From NCBI GenBank assembly GCA_903933765.1, contig CAIZLI010000102.1, positions 1-9,823 of the forward strand: DNA of 9,823 nucleotides. The letters run 5' to 3'. Position numbers and translations under genes: made by a program. Positions 6,785 to 9,823 of the stretch are shown one piece after another. This DNA comes from an uncultured Bacteroidota bacterium. Lineage in GTDB: Bacteria; Bacteroidota; Bacteroidia; Chitinophagales; Chitinophagaceae. Position 1 is the stretch's first letter; each line of letters starts with the position of its first letter. The notes beneath the pieces are model-generated. The model was not told the DNA's origin. It saw only the letters and a program-made list of their open reading frames with translations, and did no database searches.

Positions 6785-8152
6785 ATGAGTAAACCTTCTT
6801 TACCACAAGGCACAAGAGATTTTAACGCGGCAACCGTTCAAAAAAGACAATATATCTTCCATACCATTAGGACGGTATTTGAACTATATGGATTCCAGCC
6901 ACTGGAAACACCTGCGATGGAACAATTGGAAACCTTGATGGGTAAGTACGGAGAAGAAGGAGATAAACTGATTTTTAAAATTTTAAACAACGGTTTAGAT
7001 AACCCACAAAAAGTGGCTGCAACCAGTGAAGGGTTTCAAAAAATATTAGATGGTAAATCTAGTACGCAGATTACAGAAAGGGCTTTAAGATACGATTTGA
7101 CCATTCCTTTTGCAAGGTATGTGGCCATGCATCATGGCGCTTTGAGTTTCCCTTTTAAACGTTACCAAATTCAACCTGTTTGGAGAGCTGACCGACCACA
7201 AAAAGGAAGGTATAGAGAGTTTTACCAATGTGATGCTGACATTGTTGGTTCTGATAGTTTATTAAATGAAGTAGAATTAACTGCTATTTACTTAACGGTA
7301 TTTAAGGAACTTCAACTAGATGTGGAGGTGAAAATGAATAATCGTAAAATATTATTAGGACTTGCCCAAGTTTGTGGTGGAGCGGATAAAATGATAGACT
7401 TAACAATTGCTATCGATAAATTAGATAAGATTGGTTGGGAAAAAGTAGCAGAGGAATTAGATCGTAAAGAGTTCACTGCTGCACAACAAAAAACAATCCA
7501 AGCTTATTTGGAAATTGAAGGAACAAATGCATCCAAATTAAAACAACTTGGCGCATTATTAAATGGCAATGAAAACGCAAGTAAAGGCATCGAAGAAATG
7601 CAATATGTTTTAGACTATCATGCACAAAGTGGATTGGCAAAAAATTTAGTAGCAGATTTTACTTTAGCTAGAGGATTAAATTATTATACTGGATTAATTT
7701 TTGAAGTAAAAGCAATCGACGCAGAGATGGGCAGCATTGGCGGTGGCGGAAGGTACAATGACCTTACAAGTTTATTTGGCGTACCGAATGTACCAGGCGT
7801 GGGCATTAGCTTTGGCGTGGATCGTATCTATGATGTACTTGAGGAAAAAAATCTTTTTCCAGCTTCAGTAGAACAGAATACGAAAATTTTATTTTTCAAT
7901 TTAGGCGACCAGGAAGCAAAAGAAGCATACCATTTGATGGCCGCACTAAGAGCAAAAAAAATTGCTTGTGAAATTTACCCAGACAAGAGTAAATTCGACA
8001 AGCAATTTAAATACGCCGAAAAGAAAGGCATTCCAAATATCATCATCATCGGATCCGATGAATTGAGTAAAAAAGAATGCACGCTAAAAAACTTAATGAC
8101 TGGAACGCAACAAACAATTCCATTTGATGTTTTGGCAACAATGGAATTTTAA
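6785..8152 (+). CDS. hisS: Histidine--tRNA ligase (HisRS)
   Basis: This class II aminoacyl-tRNA synthetase charges tRNA-His with histidine using ATP in the cytoplasm. The protein has 455 residues, somewhat longer than the 424 of E. coli. The N-terminus PSLPQGTRDF is the family's typical start. Motif 1 lies around 35-50 and RYDLTIPFARY at 102-112. Motif 2 is VWRADRPQKGRYREFYQCD at 132-150, with the ATP-binding arginine. The HisRS-specific histidine-binding signature ARGLNYYTG is at 295-303, and the class II motif 3 region GVGISFGVDRI is at 338-348. The anticodon-binding domain runs from about 365 to the end, with the conserved KQFKYAEKKGIPNIIIIG segment. The ATG at 6785 gives the normal N-terminus. 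It stands alone on the plus strand here, divergent from the small membrane gene and convergent with the next gene. Confidence 0.98.
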   Translation: MSKPSLPQGTRDFNAATVQKRQYIFHTIRTVFELYGFQPLETPAMEQLETLMGKYGEEGDKLIFKILNNGLDNPQKVAATSEGFQKILDGKSSTQITERALRYDLTIPFARYVAMHHGALSFPFKRYQIQPVWRADRPQKGRYREFYQCDADIVGSDSLLNEVELTAIYLTVFKELQLDVEVKMNNRKILLGLAQVCGGADKMIDLTIAIDKLDKIGWEKVAEELDRKEFTAAQQKTIQAYLEIEGTNASKLKQLGALLNGNENASKGIEEMQYVLDYHAQSGLAKNLVADFTLARGLNYYTGLIFEVKAIDAEMGSIGGGGRYNDLTSLFGVPNVPGVGISFGVDRIYDVLEEKNLFPASVEQNTKILFFNLGDQEAKEAYHLMAALRAKKIACEIYPDKSKFDKQFKYAEKKGIPNIIIIGSDELSKKECTLKNLMTGTQQTIPFDVLATMEF

Positions 8153-8157
8153 AAGTG

Positions 8158-8544
8158 CTAGTAGTTTTGTTTCATCCAATATGTAGCGTAGAATTCATCT
8201 TCTTTTAATGCAAATGGACTCGCTTCTTTTTTTCCAACAAGCTCCATACCTTGAACTAAAATACTTATTGATTCTACCATCTTACCATCTTTTCTTTTGA
8301 AAATCACTAAAGCATCATAGGTTGCTAAATAAAAACTATCTACCCCTTTTTTCTCTAGCATTGTTGAACCCATTGCAGAATTGATCACCAAGCTAGAATC
8401 TTGAACAGTTAAAGACACTTCGGCCACTGGACTACCTTCTGCAAAAATATATTTTCCTAAGTAATCATTTAATGGACCTTGTTGTGCATTTACTGACAAG
8501 AAAGCACCCATTAAAACCAAGGTCATAAAGCATAATTTTCTCAT
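8158..8544 (-). CDS. Small exported protein, DUF3471-like beta-strand domain
   Basis: This 128-residue protein has a signal peptide (MRKLCFM, hydrophobic core, cleavage expected after VNA at residue 20, before Gln21). The ATG at 8544 is chosen over an in-frame TTG at 8574 because it places the signal peptide at the very N-terminus. The mature part starts with LNDYLGKYIF and alternates short beta strands: EVSLTVQDSSLVI, DSFYLATYDALVIFKR and KMVESISILVQG. This resembles the small DUF3471/lipocalin-like domain often found after serine-hydrolase domains in Bacteroidota; here it stands alone. The resemblance is by pattern only, and the function is unknown. Its stop codon lies five bases from that of hisS, tail to tail. 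Confidence 0.75.
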   Translation of the reverse strand: MRKLCFMTLVLMGAFLSVNAQQGPLNDYLGKYIFAEGSPVAEVSLTVQDSSLVINSAMGSTMLEKKGVDSFYLATYDALVIFKRKDGKMVESISILVQGMELVGKKEASPFALKEDEFYATYWMKQNY

Positions 8545-8630
8545 AATTGTAATTTTAAGTTTTAAGTCACTCAAAATACTATGTTTTAGTGAAAATTCCC
8601 ATATAAAATGACCATTTCCATTAGAAATAG

Positions 8631-8662
8631 TTGAATGTTAACAGACTGATCAAGTATCTTTG
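8631..8662 (+). promoter_or_regulatory. rlmN promoter, Bacteroidota type (TTG-N21-TATCTTTG)
   Basis: TTG at 8631-8633 and TATCTTTG at 8655-8662 match the Bacteroidota housekeeping -33 (TTTG/TTG) and -7 (TAnnTTTG) elements, with 21 bases between them. The -7 box ends four bases before the rlmN ATG at 8667, so transcription should begin at or within a few bases of the start codon, giving a leaderless or nearly leaderless mRNA. Confidence 0.75.
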
Positions 8663-8666
8663 CAAC

Positions 8667-9713
8667 ATGGAGCAAACAAGACCAAATATCAGGGCAGTAG
8701 AGGTCGCTGAGATTGAACGATTTATAGCAAAAATCGAAGAAAAACCGTTTAGGGTAAAACAGATTGTAGAGTGGTTATGGCAAAAACATGCACATAGCTT
8801 TGATGAAATGACGAATTTAAGCCTGGATTTACGTAAAAAATTAGTGGAGCATTTTAGTTTACCAGCACTTTCCATTGATACCACACAGATGAGTAGCGAT
8901 GGTACTTTTAAAACCAGGTTCAGAACTTTTGACGACCATATGATTGAAGGGGTGCTTATTCCAACCACCTTGCGCAAGACAGCATGTGTGTCTTCGCAGA
9001 TTGGCTGTAGCCTTAGTTGTAAATTTTGTGCGACAGGCTATATGGAGCGAAGTAGAAATTTAAATTTCGATGAAATTTATGACCAAGTTGTGATGATCAA
9101 ACAACAGGTAGAAAAAACCTATGATCAAAATTTATCCAATATTGTATTCATGGGTATGGGTGAGCCATTATTGAACTACAAGAATGTAATGAAGGCGATT
9201 GAAAAAATTACTTCGCCAGATGGTCTAGGCATGAGTCCAAGACGTATCACCGTTTCTACCGCTGGTGTGGCAAAACAAATCAAGCAATTAGGAGACGACC
9301 AAGTGAAATTTAAATTAGCACTATCGCTTCATGCAGCCAATGATAAGAAGCGTAATGAAATTATGCCAATTAATGAGAGCAATAATATTGAATCATTGAT
9401 TGAAGCGCTAAATTATTTCTACAAAAAGACAGGCAACGAAATTACATTTGAATATATCTTATTCAAAGATTTCAATGACAGCGAAAAAGACGCAATGGAA
9501 TTGGTTAAAATTTACAGACAAGTACCTGCAGATTTAATCAATGTGATTGAATACAATGCCATTGATCGTTTTCCATTTGATAAGCCTGACGAAGAAGGAT
9601 TTGAAAGATTTGTAGAAATTTTACAAAAAAATAGAGTGAACGTTCGTATAAGAAGAAGTCGTGGTAAAGATATTGATGCGGCTTGTGGACAGTTAGCCAA
9701 TAAAGACAATTAA
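8667..9713 (+). CDS. rlmN: 23S rRNA (adenine-C2)-methyltransferase RlmN
   Basis: RlmN is a radical SAM enzyme that methylates C2 of A2503 in 23S rRNA and of A37 in some tRNAs. The 348-residue length from the ATG at 8667 is normal. The 4Fe-4S/SAM motif is C-x3-C-x2-C at Cys114, Cys118 and Cys121 (GCSLSCKFCATG). The two mechanistic cysteines are also present: Cys107 (TACVSS), matching E. coli Cys118, and Cys340 (DAACGQL), matching E. coli Cys355, which carries the intermediate methyl group. MGMGEP at 162-167 is the family's SAM-binding GEP motif. RITVSTAG at 193-200 and LALSLHAAN at 217-225 are further signatures. A longer in-frame reading from TTG at 8631 is rejected because it would run through the promoter. 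The next gene follows after 11 bases. Confidence 0.98.
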   Translation: MEQTRPNIRAVEVAEIERFIAKIEEKPFRVKQIVEWLWQKHAHSFDEMTNLSLDLRKKLVEHFSLPALSIDTTQMSSDGTFKTRFRTFDDHMIEGVLIPTTLRKTACVSSQIGCSLSCKFCATGYMERSRNLNFDEIYDQVVMIKQQVEKTYDQNLSNIVFMGMGEPLLNYKNVMKAIEKITSPDGLGMSPRRITVSTAGVAKQIKQLGDDQVKFKLALSLHAANDKKRNEIMPINESNNIESLIEALNYFYKKTGNEITFEYILFKDFNDSEKDAMELVKIYRQVPADLINVIEYNAIDRFPFDKPDEEGFERFVEILQKNRVNVRIRRSRGKDIDAACGQLANKDN

Positions 9714-9724
9714 TACCGCCTCCT

Positions 9725-9823
9725 ATGAAAGCGAAAAGATCCGACAACTTTGACAAGTTTGCCAATAAGAAAAAAGGAAGTGCTGTTAAAGAAGAATATA
9801 GACAAGAAAAAAAGCAAGCAAAA
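9725..9823 (+). CDS. Lysine-rich N-terminus, probably an rRNA pseudouridine synthase (partial)
   Basis: Thirty-three codons are open from the ATG at 9725 to the right edge. The peptide starts MKAKRSDNFDKFANKKKG and continues in K/E/Q-rich low complexity: 12 of the 33 residues are Lys or Arg. This matches the charged N-terminal extension I recall from Bacteroidota RluB/RsuA-type pseudouridine synthases, where it precedes the S4 and catalytic domains. None of those domains is in the window, so the identity is an inference. The 11-base gap from rlmN suggests co-transcription. The spacer has no Shine-Dalgarno sequence. Confidence 0.6.
   Translation, partial: MKAKRSDNFDKFANKKKGSAVKEEYRQEKKQAK

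Noticed and set aside
8553..8566. Tandem repeat TTTTAAG x2 before the small exported protein gene
   Set aside because: Two copies of a low-complexity 7-mer in AT-rich leader DNA are expected by chance.
8614..8628. ATTTC/GAAAT hairpin upstream of the rlmN promoter
   Set aside because: A five-base AT-rich stem with no T-tract is too weak to call a terminator or operator.
8631..8666. Twelve-residue N-terminal extension of RlmN from a TTG start
   Set aside because: The segment contains the promoter -33 and -7 elements, and the protein from ATG 8667 already has normal length and N-terminus.
8621..8977. Minus-strand open frame of 118 codons
   Set aside because: It is antisense to rlmN and covers its promoter; rlmN has all catalytic residues.
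9714..9724. CCTCCT just upstream of the last gene
   Set aside because: It is the complement of a Shine-Dalgarno sequence, not one itself; at six bases it is best treated as chance.
9512..9765. Two minus-strand open frames at the rlmN 3' end
   Set aside because: They overlap the conserved C-terminal Cys340 region of rlmN and lack any supporting feature.

Overview
The window looks like ordinary chromosomal housekeeping DNA from a low-GC member of the Bacteroidota, most likely near the Chitinophagaceae. The assignment rests on four things: the style of the NuoB/C/D and HisRS proteins; signal peptides ending in VNA-Q; A-rich leaders mostly without Shine-Dalgarno sequences; and matches to the Bacteroidota promoter element TAnnTTTG, the best lying four bases before an ATG. 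No genus is claimed. I saw no mobile element, CRISPR array, tRNA or rRNA, and no gene-free stretch longer than about 160 bases.

Positions 1-3516 (minus strand) hold the first six genes of a respiratory complex I operon in the order nuoA, nuoB, nuoC, nuoD, nuoE, nuoF, read leftward. nuoF runs off the left edge. NuoC and NuoD are separate proteins. Spacers are 20-33 bases. All visible cluster-ligand cysteines of NuoB and NuoE, and the quinone-site His/Tyr pair of NuoD, are present. A candidate promoter sits just upstream of nuoA, next to a strong near-symmetrical hairpin terminator that separates nuo from the gene before it.

Positions 3641-6704 (minus strand) hold a three-gene set: a 75-residue two-helix membrane protein, a PstS-like substrate-binding lipoprotein joined to it by a TAATG stop/start overlap, and a large exported TPR protein. 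In many Bacteroidota a PstS-like protein plus a TPR protein trail an ExbB/ExbD/TonB energy-transduction cluster (recalled, not searched). Here no exb, tonB or pst transporter gene is adjacent, because hisS lies immediately upstream in the opposite direction.

Positions 6785-9823 hold hisS (plus), a small exported protein of DUF3471-like appearance (minus) that converges on hisS with five bases between stop codons, rlmN (plus) with a clear Bacteroidota promoter giving an apparently leaderless mRNA, and the first 33 codons of a lysine-rich protein that is probably an rRNA pseudouridine synthase. hisS, rlmN and the last gene form a translation and RNA-modification neighbourhood.

Nothing in the window amounts to a clearly new biological system. 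The points most worth a second look are the PstS-like/TPR set detached from any transporter or Exb genes, the leaderless rlmN promoter, and the in-frame nuoE-nuoF junction.
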